The notes under the pieces were generated by a model. The model did not search any database. It was given only the letters and a program-made list of their open reading frames with translations, and was not told the origin of the DNA. The position numbers and the translations under genes were made by a program. This document shows, one piece after another, positions 1 through 7,019 of a stretch of DNA of 64,000 nt (the first letter of the stretch is position 1; every line of letters starts with the position of its first letter). Source of the DNA: Gordonia sp. ABSL11-1 (lineage in GTDB: Bacteria; Actinomycetota; Actinomycetes; Mycobacteriales; Mycobacteriaceae). The DNA lies in the NCBI RefSeq assembly GCF_030315685.1, contig NZ_JASXSI010000010.1, forward strand, positions 118,965 through 182,964, written 5' to 3'.

Positions 1-229
1 ACGCGGCGACCATGATCAACTGCGAGCAGATCTCGTCGATGCCGAGGTTGACGTCGGCGACGTCATCGACCGACCAGTCATCGATGAACAACGTCCGCTC
101 CACCATCGAACGAACAATCGGCAACCGGTCGGAACGAGCCGGCACCGACAGTTCGACCGGCGCCTCGGCCGCGTGGGTCAACTCCCCGATCACCTGCCGT
201 TCGGCGGTGGCTCCGCTGTTCTCACTCAC
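1..229 (-). CDS. Anti-sigma factor, RsbW-like ATP-binding protein (5' part only)
   Basis: Only the first 76 codons are in the window; the gene continues past base 1. It starts at GTG 229, with AAGGAG at 235-240 five bases upstream. The protein begins MSENSGATAERQ and contains VNLGIDEICSQLI, which resembles the N-box of GHKL-type serine kinase/anti-sigma factors of the RsbW/UsfX type (the conserved acidic residue of LGIDEIC). Such proteins hold an alternative sigma factor (SigF/SigB class) inactive until an anti-anti-sigma factor releases it. The assignment rests on the N-terminal half. SigF-type promoter sequences elsewhere in this window fit the presence of such a system, but no sigma-factor gene is visible here. 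Confidence 0.7.
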   Translation of the reverse strand, partial: MSENSGATAERQVIGELTHAAEAPVELSVPARSDRLPIVRSMVERTLFIDDWSVDDVADVNLGIDEICSQLIMVAA

Positions 230-307
230 AGATACTCCTTGTGTGCCCGACCGTTGCGTCACGACATTCTTACCCGTGCGACGGCTCGTCGAAACCCTTC
301 GGTTGGT

Positions 308-1408
308 CTATCCCTCGTTCAGTCGTCGGCGGTCCTCGTCGGCGGTGCGACGCCGCATCCGCTCACGGTACCCATACGTTGCCCTCAGCACGTCGTCGAA
401 ACTGTCCGCGCTCGACCCGATTCCTCCCGCGAACATGCCCATCGATGTCGCCAGCCAGGCGAGGGCCATGTAGTTCGTGATGCCGACAGGATGACCGAGA
501 GTGCCCGCCATGTACTCGGAGTCGATGACCGCGATCGCGGCGACAAGCGTGGCCACGAACAGACCCGCATAGAGAACCACGGCGCTCGAGACCACGGTGC
601 AGGCGGTCACGGTGTTGTACATGTGGATACGCCACGCCGATTTGTCGTTTCCGTGCTCCCACAGCCGATTGTTGACGATCAGCCAGGTAGAGGTGAGCAC
701 CACGGACAGAACCGCGATCAGACCGAGCCGCCACGGACTCAGCGCGTTCGCCATCGACCAGATGGTGGAGAAGAACACACCGAATGACGCGGCTGCTGCT
801 GCCGCCGCGGTGAGGCCGGTCAGTGTGGGTATCAGGCGCCACGGCCGGTTGCCGCGCACCATCCCCGCCACGACACGCAGATGACTCAAGATACCGCGAT
901 CGAACAGGAACTCGGTGGCCCCGTCGCCCGACCGCTCCCAGGTATGTGCTCGCCGCAGGCGGTCGGCTTGTCCGCCCATCATCCGGTCGACGATGGCGGT
1001 GACGATTCGGGGCATCGCCCGACCCGGGAACAGCCCCAGTGCGGGCGAGGAGATCACTGCCGCTGATCTCTCGTGGTCGATCTCCACGGCGACGACGCGT
1101 TTGCCCAGCACCCTGGGCGATTCCGTGACGAAGATGACCGCATCCGTGTCCTCCACCGCGTCCGTGACGGCCCCGGTGGCCAGATCGTCTCGGGGAGGCA
1201 TCTGCAAGGTGGTTTCCGGGGCGAGCGTGACACCGCGGTAGTCAAGGGTGCGGTCGGTGAGAACCTTCTCGATCGTGTCCTCGGCCTGATCCGCTGCCGA
1301 TGCCGGAAGACCGGGCTCCACCACCAGACGGACGCCGTCGAAGCGCGGAAGTCGTTGTGCTCTGGTCACGATGGGGCGGTACCCACTGCGGCGGTGGATC
1401 AATCGCAC
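308..1408 (-). CDS. Conserved hypothetical membrane protein
   Basis: 366 residues. The N-terminal half (about 1-180) is soluble, with no motif I recognise. The C-terminal half has about four to five hydrophobic segments: an Ala-rich helix near 195-215, one near 225-245, a pair near 265-295 and one near 310-335. It ends in a strongly basic Arg-rich tail. The start used is GTG 1408; there is no clear ribosome-binding site, and the start lies inside the first copy of a 26-bp tandem duplication (1397-1448). That duplication is not a multiple of three, so the second GTG does not extend the frame. The real start could therefore differ. Function unknown. Confidence 0.65.
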   Translation of the reverse strand: MRLIHRRSGYRPIVTRAQRLPRFDGVRLVVEPGLPASAADQAEDTIEKVLTDRTLDYRGVTLAPETTLQMPPRDDLATGAVTDAVEDTDAVIFVTESPRVLGKRVVAVEIDHERSAAVISSPALGLFPGRAMPRIVTAIVDRMMGGQADRLRRAHTWERSGDGATEFLFDRGILSHLRVVAGMVRGNRPWRLIPTLTGLTAAAAAAASFGVFFSTIWSMANALSPWRLGLIAVLSVVLTSTWLIVNNRLWEHGNDKSAWRIHMYNTVTACTVVSSAVVLYAGLFVATLVAAIAVIDSEYMAGTLGHPVGITNYMALAWLATSMGMFAGGIGSSADSFDDVLRATYGYRERMRRRTADEDRRRLNEG

Positions 1409-1448
1409 GTTGCTTGCTCAGAGATCAATCGCACGTTGCTTGCTCAGA
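1397..1448. repeat. 26-bp perfect tandem duplication at a start codon
   Basis: Two identical adjacent 26-bp copies, 1397-1422 and 1423-1448, each starting GATCAATCGCACG and ending TGCTCAGA. The copy boundary lies 15 bp upstream of the GTG start of the minus-strand membrane-protein gene, so that gene's leader is duplicated. Because 26 is not divisible by three, the upstream GTG reads into a stop after 11 codons. Confidence 0.9.
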
Positions 1449-1469
1449 GAAGGCCAGCGCGATCCCCTG

Positions 1470-1495
1470 GGTTTGGATCGAACACGTGCGGGTAA
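1470..1495 (+). promoter_or_regulatory. Probable SigF/SigB-type promoter
   Basis: GGTTT at 1470-1474, a 15-base spacer, then GGGTAA at 1490-1495. This matches the mycobacterial SigF consensus (GGTTT, 15-18 bases, GGGTAT) in all but the last base. Transcription would begin near 1502, about 34 bases before the ATG at 1536, and would drive the four overlapping genes 1536-3196. A SigF-family anti-sigma gene lies 1.3 kb away. Confidence 0.6.
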
Positions 1496-1535
1496 CCGAC
1501 CGCTCTGATCCCCGTCGGTGGAGAACGGAGCGACC

Positions 1536-1853
1536 ATGGCCATCTGCGACGTCTGCGGGAATGACGACGACCACAGCATGACAATCACGATCAACCGAGA
1601 CGACAGGGACGTCCACGGCACCTTCGACAGCTTCGAGTGCGCGATCACCGCACTGGCGCCGCTGTGCGCGCACTGCGGATGTCGAGTGATGGGTCACGGT
1701 GTTGCGATCGGATCAGCACTCTATTGCTGTGCGCATTGTGGACAACAGGTCGACGACGTCGTCGTCGCGCACGGGGCAGCCGTGCGTGAGCGGCGCGCGA
1801 CCTCCGTCTCGGGCACGCTCGTCGAGGACGGCCAAGGAAGGACTCCCGGATGA
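1536..1853 (+). CDS. Small Cys-rich zinc-finger/metallothionein-like protein
   Basis: 105 residues from ATG 1536, chosen because GGAG at 1527-1530 sits five bases upstream; an upstream GTG at 1518 lacks this. The protein has four CxxC pairs: CDVC near residue 4, then FECAI, CAHCGC and CCAHC in the central part, with conserved-looking His residues (MGHGV). This is the pattern of a small actinobacterial family that binds metal, probably zinc, through Cys/His; the exact ligand set is inferred. It is first in an operon in which the stop overlaps the next start (ATGA at 1850-1853), so translation is coupled. The SigF-type promoter at 1470-1495 suggests expression in stress or stationary phase. Confidence 0.7.
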   Translation: MAICDVCGNDDDHSMTITINRDDRDVHGTFDSFECAITALAPLCAHCGCRVMGHGVAIGSALYCCAHCGQQVDDVVVAHGAAVRERRATSVSGTLVEDGQGRTPG

Positions 1854-2245
1854 CTCAGAACAAGAACGGCCGCGCCACCGACGCGTCGACGCACAAGGAC
1901 ACCGGCGAGATGCGCGATGGCGAGACTGCGCGCCGCCCTGCACCGTATGCCAAGGCGCTCAAGGCGATCGGATTCGCCGGCTATCTCGTTGTGATCGTTG
2001 CTGTCGTCCTCGTCGTGCTGGCGATCGGCTCGGCGGCGGGTGACCACTCGTCCGCCCCGTGGTGGGGTTTGAGCGCCGCGATCGTCGCCGTGGTCGCGAT
2101 CGCGCTCCTCGGTACGAGCCGCTATGTCTCCGCACGCCAGCCGGGAGATACACGGATTCAACAGGATCCACTGCAGCCCGAGGTGACCGTCGAGGAGGAG
2201 CAGCACTACGAGGAGCTGTACCGCGACGACGAGCCGGGTCGGTGA
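1850..2245 (+). CDS. Small two-helix membrane protein, hypothetical
   Basis: 131 residues. A hydrophilic N-terminus (1-30) precedes two strongly hydrophobic segments, about 41-62 (GFAGYLVVIVAVVLVVLAIG) and 72-90 (WWGLSAAIVAVVAIALLG), followed by an acidic tail rich in Glu. The ATG overlaps the previous stop, and the next gene begins two bases after this stop, so it sits in the middle of the operon 1536-3196. No family recognised. It could anchor or partner the soluble methyltransferase or the CDGSH protein, which is inference from operon position only. Confidence 0.65.
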   Translation: MTQNKNGRATDASTHKDTGEMRDGETARRPAPYAKALKAIGFAGYLVVIVAVVLVVLAIGSAAGDHSSAPWWGLSAAIVAVVAIALLGTSRYVSARQPGDTRIQQDPLQPEVTVEEEQHYEELYRDDEPGR

Positions 2246-2246
2246 C

Positions 2247-2996
2247 GTGACCTCGGTCGCCGATCGGGACGACCCGACGACAGCACCTCTGTTCACCTCC
2301 ACAACGCCGACGATCTCCGACCTTCTCGACCACGGCAAGGTCTATCGGCCACAACATGATTCGGACCTGTTGGTCGAGGCGGTCCAGAACAGCGATCACG
2401 CCGTCGGCGCCGCGGCGGCGGACTTGTGCACCGGTAGCGGTGTGATAGCTCGTGCGATCGCCCACCTCGGTGCTCGATCGGTGGTCGCCGTCGACGCGTC
2501 GGACGATGCTGTCCGTGTGGCACGGGCACTCTGTACCGACTCGGCGGACCGGGTCGCAGTACGTCACGGCGATGTGGCGACGTTTCGTGGCACGTTCGAC
2601 CTCGTGACCTGCAACCCGCCGTACGTTCCGTCGCCGCCGGACGGACGAATCCAGGAACCCGGGTTACCGCGTGCTGCGTGGGAGGCCGGTATAAACGGGC
2701 GTGCGGTGCTCGATGTGGTGTGCTCGGCGGCCGCCGACCTGCTCAAGCCCGGTGGCAATATGTATGTGGTGCAGTCCGAATTCGCCGGCATCGAGGCTTC
2801 CGTAACAGCTCTGCGCTCATCAGGACTCGTTGCCGACGTCGTTGTGGAGCGGCACATACCCTTCGGGCCCGTGCTGTCGGCGCATGCCGCGTGGCTGGAA
2901 GCCAACGGTCGGTTGGAGAAGGGGCGGCGCGTCGAACTGCTGGCCGTCATCCGTGCGCACAAACGACCGGTGCCGACGCGACCACAGTCCCGATGA
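2247..2996 (+). CDS. HemK/PrmC-like class I SAM-dependent methyltransferase
   Basis: 249 residues starting at GTG 2247. Motif I of the Rossmann methyltransferase fold is seen as DLCTGSGVIARAIA near residue 60, motif II as VVAVDAS, and the NPPY signature of N5-glutamine/N6-adenine methyltransferases in TCNPPYVPSP near 125. Within this class NPPY positions a planar amide or amine, so a HemK2/MTQ2-type protein methyltransferase is the likeliest assignment. It is not the housekeeping release-factor enzyme by context: no prfA neighbours it. Instead it lies between a small membrane protein and a CDGSH protein, facing a heme-oxygenase-like gene. I recall this grouping recurring in actinobacteria. 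Substrate unknown. Confidence 0.8.
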   Translation: MTSVADRDDPTTAPLFTSTTPTISDLLDHGKVYRPQHDSDLLVEAVQNSDHAVGAAAADLCTGSGVIARAIAHLGARSVVAVDASDDAVRVARALCTDSADRVAVRHGDVATFRGTFDLVTCNPPYVPSPPDGRIQEPGLPRAAWEAGINGRAVLDVVCSAAADLLKPGGNMYVVQSEFAGIEASVTALRSSGLVADVVVERHIPFGPVLSAHAAWLEANGRLEKGRRVELLAVIRAHKRPVPTRPQSR

Positions 2997-3196
2997 GCGA
3001 GCGACAGCCGGAACGCCTTCCGGTTCGGGTGATCCGCGGGGGGCCGGTGCTCATCCCGGGGCCCGTGGACATCGAACTGCCCGACGGCACGCGCGTGCAG
3101 TCGGATCGCTTCATGGTGGCGGTGTGCGCGTGCGGCCGAAGTCGTCGATACCCCTTGTGCGACACCAGTCATCGACGTCGACGTCGTGACGGATGA
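2993..3196 (+). CDS. CDGSH-type iron-sulfur protein
   Basis: 67 residues from ATG 2993, which overlaps the methyltransferase stop (ATGA). The central motif CACGRSRRYPLCDTSH fits the CDGSH (mitoNEET-type) pattern C-x-C-x2-(S/T)-x3-P-x-C-D-x-(S/T)-H, which binds a [2Fe-2S] cluster with three Cys and one His. The protein ends in a very basic RRRRRDG tail. Proteins of this type are small redox or cluster-transfer partners. As last gene of the operon 1536-3196, and facing a heme-oxygenase-like di-iron protein 190 bases away, it is a plausible electron donor to that enzyme; that pairing is inference. Confidence 0.85.
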   Translation: MSERQPERLPVRVIRGGPVLIPGPVDIELPDGTRVQSDRFMVAVCACGRSRRYPLCDTSHRRRRRDG

Positions 3197-3385
3197 CGTC
3201 GGTTGCACCCTCGGCCTTCGCCCGTCTGCCGCTCAGACCGGCGCGCCGCACATGCCGCTGCGTTGCGAGATCAGATGACGGAGAACGTATCGCCACCCGT
3301 GACGTTTGACGTCATCTGTCAAGCGCCCGACGCCGCACGATAGCACTGTACCGGCGCGGACAACCCCAGCTGCGACTCGCCCTTG

Positions 3386-4384
3386 TCATCTCAGGACAGG
3401 CGTTCCCGCGTCCCAGACAGCTTGCAGGTTCGCGTCGAACGCATCCTCCACGAGGAGGAATGCACGAATACCGAACACGACATCGGATTCGAGCTCGGGC
3501 TCCCCTTGGATCAGTGACCCCACGACATCGGTGCGCAAGATCTGCTCGTGTACCGCATCGGCTTCGACGTGCTCACGATAGAAGTGCCGGCATGCCTCCG
3601 GCGCGTCCAACTTTTCGAGGCCCGTCAGCAGCCGCTGTGAGCCGGGCGGCGACGTGATCTCCGTGGCGGCCAGATGGCCCACCGCGGCCGCCCGCGACGC
3701 ACGATGAAGACCGAAACCGCTCATGAGATTGACCGGGGCCAGCGCCCAGCCCGGCACGGCGTCGAGGTAGCCGAGATAGGCCGAGTCGAGGTCGGCGGCC
3801 TCCAACAGGTCCGCGAACAACTCCTGGTGGACCGCATCGCCGCGGCCGCCACCGAATTCGTCGAACTCGACAGCGACGAACGCAGCCTTGGTGGCGCCCC
3901 GCAGGCGCGGAATGGCCCAGGCGTGCGGGTCCGCCTCCTTCAGGTGGTACAGCGACCTCAGCGCGAACAGCTCTCGATACTGCTCCCAGGTCCCGCTGTC
4001 CCGCAACCGGAAAGACACGCCATCACCGGTCGTCGGCTCGATGCTCAACTCGGCCATCTCCGACTCCGCCGACGACCCCGCCAGATCGCCGACGTCGGTT
4101 CGCACGGACTCGAAGAACCTGTGCTCGAGTTCCCGGCGGTAACGCAGGATGTCCGGGTCCCACTCGCGATCGTCGTCGACATCGACGAAACCCATGTAGT
4201 GGAGTTCATACGCCACGTACAGGGCGAGCTGCAGATCGTCGCCATACGGGCGGGCGCCCTCCAGATCGGCGGGCAGTCCCACCGGAGTGCCGTGCCGGAG
4301 CGAATCGATCAGACGCCCGGACAGCGGCCCTCTCGGCGACGGGAGCGTCGGATGCGCGACCGCTCTGCTGGTCGTGATGGACAT
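3386..4384 (-). CDS. Heme-oxygenase-like iron-containing redox protein
   Basis: 332 residues. The all-helical sequence carries motifs of the iron-containing redox enzyme family, which has the heme-oxygenase-like di-iron fold: E and H residues in LKEADPHAWAIPRL (near 165), an EFDEFGGG stretch (near 190), and FYREHVEADAVHEQIL (near 285) with the H-x3-D-x2-H metal-binding pattern. Family members oxidise or cleave C-C/C-N bonds with O2 at an Fe2 centre; a non-heme role is inferred from these ligands. The gene is convergent with the CDGSH/methyltransferase operon, an arrangement I recall from other actinobacteria. No clear ribosome-binding site precedes ATG 4384. Substrate unknown. Confidence 0.75.
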   Translation of the reverse strand: MSITTSRAVAHPTLPSPRGPLSGRLIDSLRHGTPVGLPADLEGARPYGDDLQLALYVAYELHYMGFVDVDDDREWDPDILRYRRELEHRFFESVRTDVGDLAGSSAESEMAELSIEPTTGDGVSFRLRDSGTWEQYRELFALRSLYHLKEADPHAWAIPRLRGATKAAFVAVEFDEFGGGRGDAVHQELFADLLEAADLDSAYLGYLDAVPGWALAPVNLMSGFGLHRASRAAAVGHLAATEITSPPGSQRLLTGLEKLDAPEACRHFYREHVEADAVHEQILRTDVVGSLIQGEPELESDVVFGIRAFLLVEDAFDANLQAVWDAGTPVLR

Positions 4385-4474
4385 GTGTACCTCTGTTCCG
4401 GTCCGCTGCGGATGGCCACGCCTGCCGTGTGCGACACGAATGAGTCGAACGTGGGCTGACGAGACGACGGACGA

Positions 4475-4678
4475 TCAATCCGGCGGTTCGGCGTCGCCGC
4501 CCGTCTGATCGTCCGGCTCCTGGTCGGCTGCCGGATCGACGACCGGTTCCTTTCCCGGATCGGGCGTGCTGACGTGCTTGTCCTCCAGTTCGTCGACCTT
4601 CTCGCGCGCGTCGTCGGGATGCTGCGTGCCGTCGGCCGGGTCCAGCGGTTCCTGCGTGGTGTCGGGTTCGGACGTCAT
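4475..4678 (-). CDS. Small acidic hypothetical protein
   Basis: 67 residues from ATG 4678, with GGAAGG upstream. It is almost entirely Asp/Glu/Pro/Gln (for example ADQEPDDQTGGDAEPPD at the end), with a single basic patch (REKVDELEDKHV) and no Cys or hydrophobic core, so it is probably disordered. A SigF-type promoter (4751-4776) and a strong palindrome (4700-4727) lie upstream. Highly acidic small proteins of this sort are common among actinobacterial stress-regulated genes. No family assigned. Confidence 0.55.
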   Translation of the reverse strand: MTSEPDTTQEPLDPADGTQHPDDAREKVDELEDKHVSTPDPGKEPVVDPAADQEPDDQTGGDAEPPD

Positions 4679-4699
4679 GGGAGCACCTTCCGTCGGATG

Positions 4700-4727
4700 A
4701 TGCGGCACGCACATGTGCATGCCGCAT
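4700..4727. promoter_or_regulatory. 28-bp near-perfect palindrome in a leader
   Basis: Arms ATGCGGCA (4700-4707) and TGCCGCAT (4720-4727) enclose the inner palindrome GCACATGTGC (4709-4718); only the 4708/4719 pair does not match. It lies between the probable promoter at 4751-4776 and the ATG at 4678, so it would form a hairpin in the mRNA leader or act as a repressor site. Confidence 0.5.
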
Positions 4728-5052
4728 CGGCTGAGCGTGCCCTGACCGTTTTCCCCGGCCCCCGTCGACCCAAACCTCGGTCGTCAGGCGCCGGTGTCGA
4801 GATGGGGGTCGGCCACCGGTTTCGACTCGGCCGATCCGCGCTGGCGAAAGACGATGGACAGCAGGACGATGGCGGCAACCCGTCGCCACCGCCAACCAGG
4901 ACTTCGACGACCATCAAGAGCTCCACGGCGACACCACACGTTGTCGGCGAACCAGTTTTCCACGGTCAGCGATACGGCGAGGCCGCCACGCGCGTGCCGA
5001 CAGCGAGTTCCCACCGAGGTCGAAGAGATCGAGGCAGTCCTCGCGTCCGTCC
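4728..5052. other. No intact gene; decayed sequence
   Basis: No frame in this stretch shows a convincing protein apart from the promoter-like sequence at 4751-4776. Open frames exist on both strands but have erratic composition. It borders the broken pyruvate carboxylase tail and is probably part of the same decayed region. Confidence 0.4.
4751..4776 (-). promoter_or_regulatory. Possible SigF-type promoter
   Basis: On the minus strand, GGTTT (4776-4772), exactly 15 bases, then GGGGAA (4756-4751). It resembles the SigF consensus, with GGGGAA in place of GGGTAT. It would drive the small acidic protein gene at 4678, leaving a leader of about 65 bases that contains the palindrome. Confidence 0.4.
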
Positions 5053-5457
5053 GTGCCGGGCGAGCATCACGTCGAACTCGAGCCGGGCGTGGAACTGCTC
5101 ATCGGGCTCGAGGCGATCAGCAAACCCGACGACAAGGGGATGCGCACCGGCACATGCATCCTCAGCAGTCAGCTACGGGGCCGGTGCAGGTGCGTGATCG
5201 CTCGGTCGACACCATGTGCCGCCGCGGAGAGGCCGATGGGTCCAACCCACGTCACGTCGATGCGCCCTTTGCCGGTGTGGCGTCGTTGGGAATCGGCGCC
5301 GGCGACGAGGTCGCTGCCGGCGTGGCGGTCGTCGCCATCGAGGCCATGAAGATGGAGGCGACCATCGCCGCGCCCGTCGCTTGGGAAGGTCACGCAGCTG
5401 GCGATCGACTCGGTCGCCGAGGTCGCACCCGACGACCCGCAGGTCGAGATCGGTTGA
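5053..5457 (+). pseudogene. Pyruvate carboxylase C-terminal remnant, frameshifted
   Basis: Three pieces in two frames together spell the tail of pyruvate carboxylase. Bases 5053-5175 (frame 1) give EHHVELEPGVELLIGLEAIS and GMRTGTCIL. Bases about 5175-5380 (frame 3) give GPVQVRDRSV, DAPFAGVASLGIGAGDEVAAG and the biotin-attachment site AIEAMKMEATI. Bases about 5380-5457 return to frame 1 with VTQLAIDSVAEVAP and VEIG, then a stop at 5455. The biotinyl Lys context (AMKM) is intact but the chain is not. The biotin-carboxylase and carboxyltransferase parts are absent upstream, so this is a truncated, twice-frameshifted relic. Confidence 0.85.
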
Positions 5458-5719
5458 CACAACGTGTGATCGACGACACGGCCGTCCCGCCGGCGACGTC
5501 GATGCCCACCATCCGTACTGCCGTACCTTCAGCACCGCCAAGGCAGCCGGGTGCGGCCGATCCCCCTGGCCAACCGAAAAACTGATCACTGCCCAGCAGC
5601 CGCGCACCAACGCCCTTGACAGTGCGGGTGCCGACCGGGACCGGCGGGCGGAAGCGTGACACCGGCGTCGCCAGTTCCAGTCACTGAGCCGCCCCGTCGG
5701 CCACGAGAAACAGGGAGGA
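5458..5719. other. Intergenic, no gene recognised
   Basis: About 260 bases between the pyruvate carboxylase relic and the end of the TetR gene. Short open frames on both strands show no family I recognise. Confidence 0.4.
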
Positions 5720-6379
5720 TCACTTACCCGCTCCCCAAATAGATGCCAGCCAAATGGATCTGACGGTGTCAAGCATTCTGCGCGTTTGCTCGACGGTATT
5801 CTTCTCGAGACGGTCTTTGTAGTACATGTGCAAGGTCATCTCGAGGAGCGACTCAACCAGATTGGGCACATCCTGCGAGGAAGGGCTGGCACGACCGTCG
5901 GCGATGTCGCGTAAGATCTGCTCGATCAGGATTCCCGAAAGACGTCGGTTCCACACCTGCCACATCGAAGCGATTTGATCATCGAGTGGGATTGCCTGGA
6001 TCGAGGCGATGAGCACAGCCTCATGCTCGTGCCATACGTCGATGGTGCTCGCGGCCGTACGGCTCAGAAAATCTGCCACCACCTCGTTATCCGTACGCGC
6101 AAACGACTGCACGCGTTCCATCAGTTCAGACCAGATCTCGGTAGTGGCGACGGCCAAAGCCGAGTACTTGGACTCGAAGTAGAAGTAGTACCCGGATCGG
6201 CGGACCCCCGCGGCGGCAGCAATCTCGCCGACAGTCAGTTCACCGATCGGACGGGTGGCGAGGAGGTCGGCGAGGCTATCGAGGATCGCTCGACGTTGGC
6301 GCTCGCCCTTGCTCAGAGTTCTGCGGTCGCCAAGGAGCACGCCGTCACCGGGATGTGCGCGAGCTTGACTTCTCGACAT
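5720..6379 (-). CDS. TetR-family regulator, EthR-like
   Basis: 219 residues from ATG 6379. The helix-turn-helix spans about residues 25-75 (ILDSLADLLATRPIGELTVG followed by EIAAAAGVRRSGYYFYFESK), with the YFYF motif typical of TetR recognition helices. The C-terminal helical ligand domain resembles EthR, which in mycobacteria controls the Baeyer-Villiger enzyme EthA. A BVMO gene lies 1.6 kb away (7978-9810), which fits such a role, though a transposase relic now separates them. A 12-of-16 palindrome centred on GTCGAC overlaps the start (6378-6393) and may be an autoregulatory operator. There is no good ribosome-binding site; a GTG about eight codons upstream is an alternative. Confidence 0.8.
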   Translation of the reverse strand: MSRSQARAHPGDGVLLGDRRTLSKGERQRRAILDSLADLLATRPIGELTVGEIAAAAGVRRSGYYFYFESKYSALAVATTEIWSELMERVQSFARTDNEVVADFLSRTAASTIDVWHEHEAVLIASIQAIPLDDQIASMWQVWNRRLSGILIEQILRDIADGRASPSSQDVPNLVESLLEMTLHMYYKDRLEKNTVEQTRRMLDTVRSIWLASIWGAGK

Positions 6380-6393
6380 ACTGTCGACTATAT
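6378..6393. promoter_or_regulatory. Possible TetR operator
   Basis: ATACTGTCGACTATAT, a palindrome matching at 12 of 16 positions around GTCGAC, placed directly over the start codon of the EthR-like gene. Position suggests autorepression; unproven. Confidence 0.3.
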
Positions 6394-6539
6394 CGGTTAC
6401 CACCACGCACCGATGACCCCCACGAGTCGCCGCTGAGCGATGTGCCTGCCGTCGAACACCAGTCAACTCGGCTGCCCACGCACCGTCACGTTCGATCCTG
6501 CCGGCGTCGTAGGCCAGGGGTCCACGCCTGCGGCGGGAG

Positions 6540-6880
6540 GCGATCGATGACGGTGGCCGTGGTCTCTGCGTTGATTGCCGATAGCACCGCGGCAGCGTCG
6601 GCGGCCAACGCAGTGACCGACCGTGACACTCTGGGATCAGAACCAACGCGACCGAACACCGCCGGATGGCGCGGACCTGGTTGATGTCGGCCAGACAGTC
6701 GCCACCCAGGTAGCGAGGTCGAGCAGCATCTTTCCCGGATCATGGGTTGCGAGGGCTTGCGCCACGGCACCAAGGTGGTCGATGACCGGCCGCTCAGACC
6801 GGCTTTCTCGGCCGCTGCAGCAGGACCGTCGCCCGGCGTGCGACACCACCCCGGTTCCGAAGCCATATACCGACAACGGC
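6540..6880 (-). pseudogene. IS1380-type transposase N-terminal fragment, frameshifted
   Basis: Read on the minus strand, one frame gives GVVSHAGRR and then RPVIDHLGAVAQALATHDPG and KMLLDLATW. A second frame gives AAEKAGL upstream and HPAVFGRVGSDPRVSRSVTA, LAADAAAVLSAINAE downstream. Together these match the N-terminal part of actinobacterial IS1380-family transposases (HAG-LL, DPG-LLDLA, PAVFGRVGSDPTVSR). The frame changes at least twice, and the catalytic C-terminal part is missing. It is a relic between the TetR gene and the esterase gene. No terminal inverted repeats were identified. Confidence 0.7.
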
Positions 6881-7019
6881 GAGTACGGCGACGGAGACTT
6901 GACTCACTGCGAATGACGCTCCTCGACCTGGACTGATTATCGCTGCGGTAAGCCGAATCACCCCAGGTCGAGGGGCGGTTCTTCACTCGCGACTCGACAT
7001 CAGCGTGAAAGCCCCGAGG

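Noticed and set aside
4784..5014. Minus-strand 76-codon frame with a hydrophobic stretch (VAAIVLLSIVF)
   Set aside because: A single weak hydrophobic run in decayed sequence, no start signal; not enough to call a gene.
6355..7019. Intact insertion sequence between TetR and esterase
   Set aside because: Only an N-terminal, frameshifted transposase piece is present; no catalytic C-terminal part or terminal inverted repeats were found.
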